Both the position numbers and the translations under genes were made by a program. A model generated the notes under the pieces. That model searched no databases. It was given only the letters and a program-made list of their open reading frames with translations, and was not told where the DNA came from. From Fundidesulfovibrio soli (GTDB lineage: Bacteria; Desulfobacterota; Desulfovibrionia; Desulfovibrionales; Desulfovibrionaceae), in NCBI RefSeq assembly GCF_022808695.1, contig NZ_JAKZKW010000001.1:496001-560000 (forward strand): a DNA stretch of 64,000 nucleotides, in the 5' to 3' direction. Positions 1 to 8,057 of the stretch are shown here, one piece after another; position 1 is the first letter of the stretch; each line of letters starts with the position of its first letter.

Positions 1-1
1 C

Positions 2-616
2 ATCATCGGGGCCAACGGCGCGGGCAAGTCCACCACGCTCATGGCCATCAGTTCCATCCTGCGGCCGATGGCCGGCCAGGTGTTCTACGAAGGCGCGGAC
101 ACCGCCTCCGTGGCCGCCGAGAAGCTGCCCGCCATGGGCCTGTGCCAGGTGCCCGAGGGCAGGCGCATCTTCCCCCGGCTCACCGTGGCCGAGAACCTGG
201 ACATGGGCGCCTACTTCCGCAAGGACGCCGACGCCGTCCGCCACGACCTGGAGCACGTGTTTGAGCTGTTCCCGCGCCTGCGCGAACGCCGCGACCAGAA
301 GGGCGGCACCCTCTCAGGCGGCGAGCAGCAGATGCTGGCCATCGGGCGCGCGCTCATGGGCAGGCCCAAGCTCCTGCTTCTGGACGAACCCTCCCTGGGC
401 CTGGCCCCGCTCATCGTGGAGCACATCTTCGCCATCATCCGCCGCATCAACGAGGAGAGCGACATGACCGTGCTCCTCGTGGAGCAGAACGCCAACCTGG
501 CCCTGGGCCTGGCGCGCCGGGGCTACGTGATGGAGACGGGCCGCATCTCCATGACCGACACCGCCGAGAACCTGCTGCAAAATCCCGACATCCGCCGGGC
601 CTACCTGGGCGAGTAG
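2..616 (+). CDS. livF: Branched-chain amino acid ABC transporter ATP-binding protein (LivF type), 5' end cut off
   Basis: This is the ATPase of a branched-chain amino acid (or urea/amide-like) ABC importer, acting on the cytoplasmic face of the membrane. The reading frame is open from base 2 and begins inside the Walker A motif (GANGAGKST), so about the first 30 residues lie outside the window. Downstream are the signature LSGGEQQ and Walker B LLLLDEPSLGLAP, where the SLGLAP sequence is typical of LivF, and the usual C-terminus ending AYLGE. The other liv genes would lie upstream. An EamA transporter gene follows after 7 nt, so co-transcription is likely. The family is certain; the substrate is inferred from the family only. 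Confidence 0.93.
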   Translation: MIGANGAGKSTTLMAISSILRPMAGQVFYEGADTASVAAEKLPAMGLCQVPEGRRIFPRLTVAENLDMGAYFRKDADAVRHDLEHVFELFPRLRERRDQKGGTLSGGEQQMLAIGRALMGRPKLLLLDEPSLGLAPLIVEHIFAIIRRINEESDMTVLLVEQNANLALGLARRGYVMETGRISMTDTAENLLQNPDIRRAYLGE

Positions 617-623
617 CCCCGCC

Positions 624-1454
624 GTGACCCGCTCCCGCGCGACGCTCGCGCTGGCCCTCACGGCCTGCCTGTGGTCCGTTGGCGGGGTGTTCATCAAATC
701 CGTCGAATGGAACCCCCTGGCCATTGCCGGGGCGCGTTCCGCCATCGCCGCAGCCACCCTGTTCGTGCTGCTGGGCAGGCCTCGCGTCAGCTTCAGCTGG
801 CCGCTGCTCGGCGCTGCGGTGAGCACCGCCGCCTGCATGCTGCTCTTCGTGACGGCTACGCGCCTGACCACGGCCGCCAACGCCGTGGTGCTGCAGTATC
901 TCGCGCCCCTGCACGTGGCCATCCTGGCCCCCAAGTTCCTGGGCGAGCCCACCAAGCCGCGCGACTGGGCAGCCCTCGCCGTGGCCATGGCTGGCATGGC
1001 CCTCTTCTTCTGGGACGACGTCTCCCCCGACGGCAAGCTGGGCATCCTGCTGGCTCTCGGCTCCAGCGTCGCCTTCGCCGGGATCCCCCTGTGCCTGCGC
1101 CGCCTGGGCGGCCGCGGCGGCCAGACCGAGGCCGTGCTCCTGGGCAACGCCCTGCTGGCCCTGGTCTGCCTGCCCTTCTATTTCCAGGGCTCCCCGCCGG
1201 ACATGAAGGGCGTTGGGGCGCTCATGATCCTGGGCGTAATCCAGACAGGACTGGCCTACTACATCTACACCCGGGCCGTGCAGCACGTGCGCGCCCTGGA
1301 GGCCATGCTCATCCCGGTGATCGAGCCCATCCTGAACCCCGTCTGGGTGTTCCTGTTCATCGGGGAGCGCCCCAGCCTGCACGCCACCATCGGCGGCCTG
1401 ATCGTGCTGGGCGCGGCGGCCGTGCAGGGCATCCTCGCGGCGAGGGGCAAATGA
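624..1454 (+). CDS. EamA/DMT-family transporter (first of three)
   Basis: A 276-residue inner-membrane protein of the drug/metabolite transporter superfamily, whose members commonly export amino acids or other small metabolites. It is almost entirely hydrophobic and shows the usual two EamA repeats of about five membrane helices each. The second-half helix containing ALEAMLIPVIEPILNPVWVFLF matches the conserved end of EamA domains. The GTG start lies 7 nt after livF, and the stop overlaps the ATG of the next transporter (ATGA), so the two are probably translationally coupled. Substrate unknown; linkage to livF and a second EamA protein suggests amino acid traffic, which is inference. Confidence 0.85.
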   Translation: MTRSRATLALALTACLWSVGGVFIKSVEWNPLAIAGARSAIAAATLFVLLGRPRVSFSWPLLGAAVSTAACMLLFVTATRLTTAANAVVLQYLAPLHVAILAPKFLGEPTKPRDWAALAVAMAGMALFFWDDVSPDGKLGILLALGSSVAFAGIPLCLRRLGGRGGQTEAVLLGNALLALVCLPFYFQGSPPDMKGVGALMILGVIQTGLAYYIYTRAVQHVRALEAMLIPVIEPILNPVWVFLFIGERPSLHATIGGLIVLGAAAVQGILAARGK

Positions 1455-2353
1455 GCCTGACCACCCTCAAGCTGTTCGTCACGGCCGTGATCTGGGGCGG
1501 CACGTTCATCGCCGGGCGCGTGCTCGGGCCGGAGATCGCGCCCTTCTCGGCATCCTTCCTGCGCTTCGTCTCCGCCAACGTGTTCCTGCTGGCCTTCTTC
1601 CTGCTCAAGGAGGGCCGCCTGCCGAAGATCACGCCCGGCCTGGCCCTGCTTGTGCTGGGCCTGGGGGCCACGGGCGTGTTTGGCTACAACGCCTTCTTCC
1701 TCTGGGGCCTCAAGACCGTGCCCGCCGGGCGCGCGGCCATCATCGTGGCCGGGAACCCGGTGTTCATCGCGCTGTTCTCCTGGCTTTTGTTCAAGGAGCC
1801 CATGGGCTGGGCCAAGGGCCTGGGCATCCTCACCTGCCTGACCGGAGCCGCGCTGGTGATCGGGCACGGCAACCCGCTGGGGCTGTTCACCGGCGGCATG
1901 GGGCTTGGCGAGCTCTCCATCGCAGGGGCGCTGTTCTGCTGGGTGGCGTATTCGCTGCTGGGCAAGCAGGTGATGGGCAGGCTCACACCCTTGGCCGCCG
2001 TGACCCTCTCCTGCCTGGCGGGCATGTGCATGCTGCTGCCGCCCGCCCTGAACGAGAATTTGGCCGCCCAGGCCGCTGGGCTCAGCCTCAAAGGCTGGGC
2101 TTCCGTCGTCTACCTGGGGGTGCTGGGCACGGGCCTGGGCTTCGTCTGGTTCTACGAAGGCATCCAGAGCATCGGGGCCTCCCGGGCGGCGGTGTTCATC
2201 AACTTCGTGCCCGTCTCCGCAGCGGCCTTGGGGGCCTGGATGCTGGGCGAACCCGTGGACGCCACCCTGATCGTGGGTGGCGCCCTGGTGCTGGGCGGCG
2301 TGGCGCTGACCAACCGCAAGGCCGCCCCGATCTCCGCACGCGTCAGTTCGTAG
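1451..2353 (+). CDS. EamA/DMT-family transporter (second of three)
   Basis: A 300-residue polytopic membrane protein with two EamA repeats. The N-terminus carries the typical VIWGGTFIAGR sequence of the first helix, and the second repeat ends in the conserved IPVSAAALGAWMLGE-like stretch (here FVPVSAAALGAWMLGE). The ATG overlaps the TGA of the preceding EamA gene. The open frame extends far upstream, but that part lies antiphase in the previous gene and is not coding. Two overlapping EamA genes could work as a pair or act on related substrates; the sequence does not decide this. Confidence 0.86.
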   Translation: MSLTTLKLFVTAVIWGGTFIAGRVLGPEIAPFSASFLRFVSANVFLLAFFLLKEGRLPKITPGLALLVLGLGATGVFGYNAFFLWGLKTVPAGRAAIIVAGNPVFIALFSWLLFKEPMGWAKGLGILTCLTGAALVIGHGNPLGLFTGGMGLGELSIAGALFCWVAYSLLGKQVMGRLTPLAAVTLSCLAGMCMLLPPALNENLAAQAAGLSLKGWASVVYLGVLGTGLGFVWFYEGIQSIGASRAAVFINFVPVSAAALGAWMLGEPVDATLIVGGALVLGGVALTNRKAAPISARVSS

Positions 2354-2412
2354 GGCTTCCCAAATCCCGCCCAGGTGTTTACCTTGCAAGGATGACGTTG
2401 CGAGGTGAGAGC

Positions 2413-3027
2413 ATGACCAGACCGACCCGCCTTGTTTCCCGGCTCCTGACCGGTTCCGGCTGTCTGCTGGCCCTCTGCATCATGCTGGGTGCCGCCCATG
2501 CCGGGCCGTATGAGGTCCGCAAGGGCGACACCCTCAAGTCCTTCGCGGCCGCCAACAACATCTCCGTCAAGGATCTGACTCAAGCCAACAAGCTGCCCTC
2601 CGGAGCCAGGCTCAAGCCCGGCCAGATCATCCAGGTTCCGGACGCCCCGGCTCTGCCACGGCCCGACATCACCATCCCCGGCGAGAACCTCAACTCCCTC
2701 ACCGGCCAGAACGCACAGGGCGGCCAGGGCTACTCGAAGATCGAGCCTCCGAAACCCGCCGCGTCCGGCAAGCCCTCGAAGCGCGGCGTGACCGTGGCTC
2801 CCGAGTTTCGCCCAGCCGTCGACGCAGTGACGCCCAAGACCGACGTGCAGAAAGAGCCTAAGACATATGACCGCAGCGCCCCCGGCGTCTCCGCAGTGAT
2901 CCACCAGGATGACAAGACCGAAATACGCGGCGTGGTCAACCTGCCCGGCGGGCAGAAGCAGCCGGGCCAGCCGGACCGCGAGGCCTCCTCGCCTTCGGCG
3001 GGGGTGCTGCTGCGCCGCAGCTTCTGA
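2413..3027 (+). CDS. Secreted LysM-domain protein
   Basis: A 204-residue exported protein that probably binds peptidoglycan. Residues 1-30 form a signal peptide (Arg-containing N-region, hydrophobic core, AHA cleavage site). Residues about 33-76 are one LysM domain (YEVRKGDTLKSFAAANN, then GQIIQVP). The rest is low-complexity, rich in Pro, Lys and Gln, and looks disordered, ending in Arg-Ser-Phe without a second domain. The ATG at 2413 is chosen because GAGGTGAG sits just before it; an in-frame ATG at 2392 has no such site. It lies between EamA genes with larger gaps and may have its own promoter. No catalytic domain is visible. Confidence 0.8.
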   Translation: MTRPTRLVSRLLTGSGCLLALCIMLGAAHAGPYEVRKGDTLKSFAAANNISVKDLTQANKLPSGARLKPGQIIQVPDAPALPRPDITIPGENLNSLTGQNAQGGQGYSKIEPPKPAASGKPSKRGVTVAPEFRPAVDAVTPKTDVQKEPKTYDRSAPGVSAVIHQDDKTEIRGVVNLPGGQKQPGQPDREASSPSAGVLLRRSF

Positions 3028-3074
3028 TTTCCGCTTTCCATCCCCGGGCGAAGCGTATAGTCATTTTGCCCACC

Positions 3075-3923
3075 ATGTTCACAGGTTACGCCCTGGTGGC
3101 CGCCGCCGCCCTGATGTGGGGACTCATCGGCCCGCTCTCCAAGTTCGCCTTCCAGGCCGGGATGGCCCCCCTGGAGGTGGCTTTCTGGCGCGCCATGCTG
3201 GCCTGGGTGCTCTACGCGGGCCAGGCGGTTGCCACGGGCCGCTTGAAGGTGGAGCCGCGCGACGTGCCCTGGATTCTGGGCTTCGGCGTGGTCTGCATCG
3301 CCGGGCTGTTCGTGAGCTACGTGCTGGCCGTGCGCGAAGGCGGCGCGGCCCTGGCCTCGGTGCTGCTCTACACAGCGCCCGCCTGGGTGGCCCTGCTGGC
3401 CTGGCGCATCCTCAAGGAGCCCATGACCCGCATCAAGGCCATCGCCGTGGCGGCCACGGTTCTGGGCGTGGCCGGGGTCAGCCTTGGCGACGGGCTGGGC
3501 TCATCCGTCAATGTGGCGGCCATCGGCCTGGGCCTCACGGCGGGCCTCACCTATGCGCTCTACTACATCTTCGGCAAGGCCTTCCTCACGCGCTACGCCA
3601 CGCCCACCATCTTCCTCTACGCGCTGCCCACCGGGGCCGCCTGCATGGTTCCGTTCATCGATTTCGGCCCACGCCCGGCCACGGCCTGGATCTCCTGCGC
3701 GGTCATGGCCGTGTGCAGTACCTACGGGGCCTACTCGCTCTATTACGCGGGCCTGCGCCGCATCGAGGCCAGCCGCGCCGCCGTGGTGGCCTCCCTGGAG
3801 CCGGTGGTGGCCGCGGTGCTGGCCTTCATCCTCTTCGACGAACGCTTCTGCGCCCTGGGCTACGCCGGCTCCGCCCTGATCCTGGGCGCGGTGCTGCTGA
3901 CCATCCTCGCGGGGAAACGCTGA
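3075..3923 (+). CDS. EamA/DMT-family transporter (third of three)
   Basis: A polytopic membrane protein of about 282 residues with two EamA repeats; the second ends with the conserved ASRAAVVASLEPVVAAVLAF and LFDERF sequences. An in-frame TTG at 3066 would add three residues; ATG 3075 is preferred, although no strong ribosome-binding site is seen for either. The TGA stop overlaps the ATG of the Nudix gene, so the two are probably coupled. It differs in sequence from the two EamA proteins upstream and is not a recent duplicate. Substrate unknown. Confidence 0.84.
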   Translation: MFTGYALVAAAALMWGLIGPLSKFAFQAGMAPLEVAFWRAMLAWVLYAGQAVATGRLKVEPRDVPWILGFGVVCIAGLFVSYVLAVREGGAALASVLLYTAPAWVALLAWRILKEPMTRIKAIAVAATVLGVAGVSLGDGLGSSVNVAAIGLGLTAGLTYALYYIFGKAFLTRYATPTIFLYALPTGAACMVPFIDFGPRPATAWISCAVMAVCSTYGAYSLYYAGLRRIEASRAAVVASLEPVVAAVLAFILFDERFCALGYAGSALILGAVLLTILAGKR

Positions 3924-4636
3924 TGTACACTACCCATCCCGTTCCTGACGGCCTTGTCCTGCTTGATACGTGCGAACCGCCCTCGCCCTCCGCGTCCGCG
4001 CTTGAACGCGTGGAGGCGCTCTGGGCCGAGGCCCTGGCCCGCACCCCTGGGCTCTTCAACGGCCGCCTGTTCAGCCTGGTGGACCTCGACGGCGCCCGCG
4101 CCCTGGGCTTCATGGCCCAGTACAAGTGGTACGTGGCCCAGCTGGCCGAGCCCTCCCTCTACGAAGAGCTGCGGGTGCGCTCCCTGGCCGTGAGCGGCCT
4201 GGTGAACGTGCGCGGGCACCTGGTGTTCGGCAAGCGCCGGGCAGGACTCTCCCTGGAGGGCGGCCTGTGGGAGCTGGCCCCCTCGGGAACGCTCTCCGAC
4301 GTCAGCCGGGAGCCGGACGGCTCGCTCTCCTGGCGCGGCCAGTTCGCCCGGGAGCTCACGGAGGAGTTGGGGCTCACCGCGCCCCTTGGCTCACTCAAGG
4401 CCTTCGCCCTGGTGGAGGACACTACCACGAACATCTGGGAGCTCGGTGTCTCCGCGGAGCTGGACATGGACCCCGGCGACGTGCTCGCCGCCTACGCCGG
4501 GCTGGAGCGCACCGAGCACGACCAGCTTTCCATCGTGCCCCTGGCCGACGTGCCCCGCTTCCACACGACGCGCCGCAAGGAGCTCACCGGCGTCACCGGC
4601 CCGTTGCTGGCCGCCGCCGGGTACATCGAACCCTGA
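3923..4636 (+). CDS. Nudix-family hydrolase-like protein
   Basis: A 237-residue cytoplasmic protein. The catalytic core of the Nudix box is present (RELTEELGL, matching REUxEExGU) after GGLWELAPSG, which resembles the usual GGxWELPGG lead-in. The spacing between the two parts is longer than the standard GX5EX7 pattern, so the first box glutamate is not in its canonical place. An N-terminal extension of about 85 residues precedes the Nudix fold, as in several larger Nudix proteins. These enzymes hydrolyse nucleoside diphosphate-X substrates; the substrate here cannot be told. Its start overlaps the stop of the third EamA transporter. Confidence 0.68.
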   Translation: MYTTHPVPDGLVLLDTCEPPSPSASALERVEALWAEALARTPGLFNGRLFSLVDLDGARALGFMAQYKWYVAQLAEPSLYEELRVRSLAVSGLVNVRGHLVFGKRRAGLSLEGGLWELAPSGTLSDVSREPDGSLSWRGQFARELTEELGLTAPLGSLKAFALVEDTTTNIWELGVSAELDMDPGDVLAAYAGLERTEHDQLSIVPLADVPRFHTTRRKELTGVTGPLLAAAGYIEP

Positions 4637-4733
4637 GCGCAGCCGCCTCCCTGCCCGCCACAGCCGGGCCATGGCCCGGATCATGCATGCACGAGCGGGC
4701 ACCGTATACGCAAGCAACCGGGAGGACCCAAGC

Positions 4734-6104
4734 GTGACCTTCACCTACCTCATCGTCGGAGCAGGCCCCACCGGCCTCGGCGCGGCCCGCCGCCTCAAGG
4801 AACTGGGCGTGGGCGACTTCGCCGTGCTGGAGGCCAACCCCTATCCGGGCGGCCTGTCGGCCAGCTTCACTGACGGCCAGGGCTTCACCTGGGACGTGGG
4901 CGGGCATGTGGTCTTCTCCCATTACGACTATTTCGACCGGATGCTCGACGAGGCCCTGGAGGGCAAATACCTGGAGCACCAGCGCGAAGCCTGGGTGCGC
5001 ATCGCCAAGACCTGGGTGCCCTACCCCTTCCAGAACAACATCCGCTATCTGCCCCCTGAGCTGGTCTGGGAGTGCGTGCGCGGCCTGATGCCCGGCGCGC
5101 GGCCCTTCTGCGCCCCCGGCGAGGCCCCGGCCGACTTCATGCAGTGGATCGAGCACATCTTCGGCGCGGGCATCGCCCGGCTGTTCATGATGCCCTACAA
5201 CTTCAAGGTCTGGGCCACGCCCCCCGAACTCATGAGCTACAAGTGGATCGGGGAGCGCGTGAGCGTGGTCGATCTGGAGCGCGTGCTCAAGAACGTGCTG
5301 TTGCAACTCGACGACGTGTCCTGGGGCCCCAACCACCTGTTCAAGTTCCCCCTGCACGGCGGCACGGGGGCCATCTACCGGCACGTGGCAGCCAAACTGG
5401 ACGAGCACATCCGCTACAACCGCCGCGTCGTCGGCATCGACCATGCCGCCAAAGAGGTGCTCTGCGACACGGGCGAGCGCTTCGGCTACCAGCACCTGCT
5501 CTTCTCCGGCCCGCTGGACCTGCTGGTGCACGAGAAGCTCGGCGCCGTTCCCGACGCCGTGCGCGAGGCCGCCGGGCAGCTGGCCCACAGCGGCGGCTGG
5601 ATCGGCGGCGTGGGCGTGGACGGCCCCAAGACGGACTCGCGCTGCTGGATGTATTTCCCCGAGTCGGACAACCCCTTCTACCGCGTCACCAACTTCCACC
5701 ACTATTCGCCCAACAACACCCCCGACCCCGACGGCATGACCGTGCGCAAGCGCGCCTACATGACCGAGGTCAGCTTCTCGGAGCACAAGCCCGAACCCAC
5801 CGGGCATCTGGACAGCGTGGTGGACGGTCTTGTAAACGTCTCGCTCATGACGCCAGCCGAGCGCGACGCCGTGGTCTCCACCTGGGAGATGCGCCTCGAC
5901 TACTCCTACCCCGTCCCCACCCTGGGCCGCGACAAGGCCCTGGGCCTGATCCAGCCCTGGCTGGAGGAGCGCTCAATCTACGGGCGCGGCCGCTTCGGGG
6001 GGTGGAAGTACGAGGTGAGCAACATGGATCATTCCGTGATGCAGGGCGTCGAGTGGGCCGAGCGCATGGTCACCGGCAAACCGGAAACCACCTATACCCT
6101 CTGA
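4734..6104 (+). CDS. FAD-dependent amine-oxidase/protoporphyrinogen-oxidase-like oxidoreductase
   Basis: A 456-residue flavoprotein. It opens with a Rossmann FAD-binding motif (LIVGAGPTGLGAARRL, residues about 6-21) followed by EANPYPGGLSAS, the second dinucleotide-binding stretch of the amine oxidase/UDP-galactopyranose mutase superfamily, and DVGGHVVFSHYDYF. The GTG start is set by GGAGG at 4721-4725; the open frame upstream is noise. Members act on amines, porphyrins, carotenoids or nucleotide sugars, and this subgroup is often found near polysaccharide genes. Here the following gene is a peptidase with the ribosome-binding site overlapping the stop, so co-translation is likely. The exact reaction is unknown. 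Confidence 0.82.
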   Translation: MTFTYLIVGAGPTGLGAARRLKELGVGDFAVLEANPYPGGLSASFTDGQGFTWDVGGHVVFSHYDYFDRMLDEALEGKYLEHQREAWVRIAKTWVPYPFQNNIRYLPPELVWECVRGLMPGARPFCAPGEAPADFMQWIEHIFGAGIARLFMMPYNFKVWATPPELMSYKWIGERVSVVDLERVLKNVLLQLDDVSWGPNHLFKFPLHGGTGAIYRHVAAKLDEHIRYNRRVVGIDHAAKEVLCDTGERFGYQHLLFSGPLDLLVHEKLGAVPDAVREAAGQLAHSGGWIGGVGVDGPKTDSRCWMYFPESDNPFYRVTNFHHYSPNNTPDPDGMTVRKRAYMTEVSFSEHKPEPTGHLDSVVDGLVNVSLMTPAERDAVVSTWEMRLDYSYPVPTLGRDKALGLIQPWLEERSIYGRGRFGGWKYEVSNMDHSVMQGVEWAERMVTGKPETTYTL

Positions 6105-6112
6105 GGTTCCCC

Positions 6113-7213
6113 TTGTCTGACGCCTTTTTCCCCCCCGACGTGTACGCCAAACGCCGCGAGGCCCTACGCGCACGCATGCGCGATGCGGGCCAGAGCGCCC
6201 TGCTGGTCTCCCACGCGGCCAACCGCTTCTACCTGAGCGGCTTCGAACTGCACGATTCGCAGTGCAACGAATCCTCGGGGATGCTGCTCATCCTCCCCAA
6301 TGGGCGCGACAAGCTGCTCACCGACCCCCGGTTCCACGACGCCGCGCGGCGCGTATGGCCCGAGGAGGACATCTTCATCTACTCCGGCCACCGCCACACC
6401 CGCATCGGCGAGTTCCTCAAGGGCGCGCACAACGGCCCCATCGGCATCGAGACCAAGGCCATGAGCGTGGATTTCCACACCCGGCTGCGCGAGAACCTGG
6501 ACCTGGCCCCCAGCGACGGGCTGGTGGAGGGGTTGCGGCGCATCAAGGAGCCCGCCGAGATCGATGCGCTGGAGCGCACCACGGCGCTCAACGAGCGCGT
6601 GATGCTGGCCGCGCCCGAGGTGCTTCAGCCCGGGCGCAGCGAGGGCGAGGCCGCCTGGCGGCTGGAGCAGCTCTTCCGTGATTTCGGTGCCAGCGAACTC
6701 TCCTTCGCGCCCATCGTGGCCGTGGACTCCAACGCCGCCCTGCCCCACGCCGAGCCGGGCCGCACGCTCATCACCGATGAGTGCATGGTGCTCGTGGACA
6801 TGGGCGGACGCCTGGACGGCTACTGCTCCGACCAGACCCGAACCTTCTGGGTCGGCTCCAACCCGCCGGACCACTTCCTGCGCGCACTGGAGCGTACCCA
6901 GGAGGCCCAGGCCAAGGCTCTTGAGGTCATCCGCCCCGGCCTGCCCATAGCCGACGCCTACCGCGCGGCCTACGCCAGCTTCGAGCGCCACGGCGTAGAG
7001 AAGGCCTTCACCCACGCCCTTGGCCACGGCATCGGGCTGGAGACCCACGAGGCCCCCAGCGTCTCGCCCCTGGCAGAAGGCGTGCTGGAGCCGGGCATGG
7101 TCATCACTGTGGAGCCCGGCCTGTACTACCCCGAGTGGGGCGGCATCCGCTGGGAGCACACAGTCGTAGTCACGGAGGACGGCTGCCGCATTCTGGGAGA
7201 AACCGGTGCCTGA
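6113..7213 (+). CDS. Aminopeptidase P / Xaa-Pro dipeptidase family metallopeptidase (M24B)
   Basis: A 366-residue cytoplasmic peptidase that removes an N-terminal residue before proline or cleaves X-Pro dipeptides. The N-terminal creatinase-like domain covers about residues 1-130. The catalytic pita-bread domain shows all five metal ligands in order: two Asp in DMGGRLDGYCSDQTRTF, His in HALGHGIGLETHE, Glu in TVEPGLYY, and Glu in GGIRWEHTV. The TTG start at 6113 is chosen because TGAGG at 6102-6106 is well placed, overlapping the stop of the preceding gene. The stop overlaps the start of the next small gene by 8 nt. Confidence 0.9.
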   Translation: MSDAFFPPDVYAKRREALRARMRDAGQSALLVSHAANRFYLSGFELHDSQCNESSGMLLILPNGRDKLLTDPRFHDAARRVWPEEDIFIYSGHRHTRIGEFLKGAHNGPIGIETKAMSVDFHTRLRENLDLAPSDGLVEGLRRIKEPAEIDALERTTALNERVMLAAPEVLQPGRSEGEAAWRLEQLFRDFGASELSFAPIVAVDSNAALPHAEPGRTLITDECMVLVDMGGRLDGYCSDQTRTFWVGSNPPDHFLRALERTQEAQAKALEVIRPGLPIADAYRAAYASFERHGVEKAFTHALGHGIGLETHEAPSVSPLAEGVLEPGMVITVEPGLYYPEWGGIRWEHTVVVTEDGCRILGETGA

Positions 7214-7469
7214 GCCGCGCCCGCGAAAACGCAGGCAGCCTTATGAGGCCCCGCAAATCTCGGCGCGCCTCTACCTCAAGCTCGACCCCAAATACCTTGG
7301 GATGCTGCGTTTCCTGCTGGAGGCCCAGAGCCATCTGGGCCTGGCCACCACGCTGGACCGCCACGCCGGAATCGCCAAGCTGATCTATTCGCCCGACTGC
7401 GAACGGGAGATGGCCGCGTTTCTCGAGCAGGCGGCGGAGCTCATCCCGCTTCAGCGCATCGCCATCTGA
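7206..7469 (+). CDS. DUF4911-type small protein
   Basis: An 87-residue protein with a basic N-terminus (RPRKRRQ) followed by a compact domain (ARLYLKLDPKYLGMLRFLLE) resembling the DUF4911 family, which is common in Desulfovibrio-type genomes and has no known function. No signal peptide or membrane segment. The GTG start lies inside the end of the aminopeptidase gene, so it is probably the last gene of that operon. The match to DUF4911 is from memory of the pattern. Confidence 0.65.
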   Translation: MPEPRPRKRRQPYEAPQISARLYLKLDPKYLGMLRFLLEAQSHLGLATTLDRHAGIAKLIYSPDCEREMAAFLEQAAELIPLQRIAI

Positions 7470-7604
7470 AAAATGAGGGGGCTGAAGTGCCTCCGGCGGC
7501 CAAAGAGTGTTGAATGTTGGTTATGTTTCAGACGCGGTGAGTCGTAGCGGGTCCAGCCGTGGCCTCTCCGGGGCCACGGCTGGAGCCGGGACAAACGGGT
7601 GGAG

Positions 7605-7660
7605 CCTCCGGCGGCCAAAGGACGAAGTCCTGCCTTCGGCCCTCTGGACTCCCTTTCCCC
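7605..7660. repeat. Dispersed intergenic repeat, degraded copy
   Basis: Begins CCTCCGGCGGCCAAAG, then GACGAAGTCCTGCC and a CTCTGGACTCCC tail. The same modules occur at 7490-7507, 7954-8036, 18388-18462 and 18581-18620. This copy has lost the internal AAAGGGA/TCCCTTT pairing. Confidence 0.7.
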
Positions 7661-7800
7661 CTCGCTGCGTTCCCGGCTGCCCCGTCCCGATGCCGCCCCC
7701 TCGCATGCAATCCATCCTGAACTTCCACATTGAACATCTCGCTGATTCCGCGCACCAGACCGGCACGCTGTTATTTTTCCATCACCCGATTGTGGCAAGA

Positions 7801-7895
7801 GAGCCGTCGGGGGGGTGCTGCTCCGGGGCTGGCGCGACGATATTCTTTAAATATATCGGCGTGCAAGCCCCGGGACAGCACCCCCCCGACGGCTC
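7801..7895. repeat. Long perfect-arm hairpin A with conserved AT-rich centre
   Basis: A 20-bp perfect inverted repeat: GAGCCGTCGGGGGGGTGCTG at 7801-7820 pairs exactly with 7876-7895. Inside it CCGGGGCT (7823-7830) pairs with AGCCCCGG (7866-7873), then GCGCG/CGTGC and CGATAT/ATATCG close a small AT-rich loop (TCTTTAAAT). The central sequence GATATTCTTTAAATATATC is nearly the same as in hairpin B at 47990-48078, whose arms are unrelated. There is no T-run, so it is not an ordinary terminator. Confidence 0.85.
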
Positions 7896-7953
7896 CCACC
7901 CCAAATAAAAAAGCTGCCGGGTATGAGCCACAGCAGCCTTCAACTACGCGAAG

Positions 7954-8036
7954 CGATAAAGGATTCCAAAGGACGAAGTTCCTTTGGCGTGAGAGTGCAG
8001 AGAGGGCGGAGCCCTCTTTGCCCGCCGGAGGCTCTA
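7954..8036. repeat. Dispersed intergenic repeat, full copy
   Basis: Modules in order: GGATTCCAAAGGACGAAG, TTCCTTTGGCG, GAGAGTGCAGAGAGGGCGG, AGCCCTCTTTG, CCCGCCGGAGGC. Two hairpins can form (CCAAAGGA with TCCTTTGG; GAGGGC with GCCCTC). It is nearly the exact reverse complement of the copy at 18388-18462. It lies just downstream of btaB. Confidence 0.8.
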
Positions 8037-8057
8037 ACTCCTCCCGCTCAACCGCTC

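Larger units (their letters stand above)
7470..8057. other. Gene-free stretch with stacked hairpin repeats
   Basis: About 590 nt between the convergent ends of the DUF4911 gene and btaB. It holds a fragment of the boilerplate repeat (7490-7507), a 13-bp hairpin (CCAGCCGTGGCC at 7553 pairing to 7583), another repeat copy (7605-7660), the long conserved hairpin A (7801-7895) and a full repeat copy (7954-8036). Short open frames here lack ribosome-binding sites and follow the repeats. No convincing gene or tRNA is seen. Confidence 0.7.

Noticed and set aside
671-1450. A 5' extension of the second EamA gene
   Set aside because: Arg/Gly/Pro-rich translation overlapping the first EamA gene in another phase. 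The true start is ATG 1451.
7801-7895. Hairpin A as a Rho-independent terminator
   Set aside because: Arms are far longer than usual, there is no T-run on either side, and the centre is conserved in another copy, which terminators do not need.
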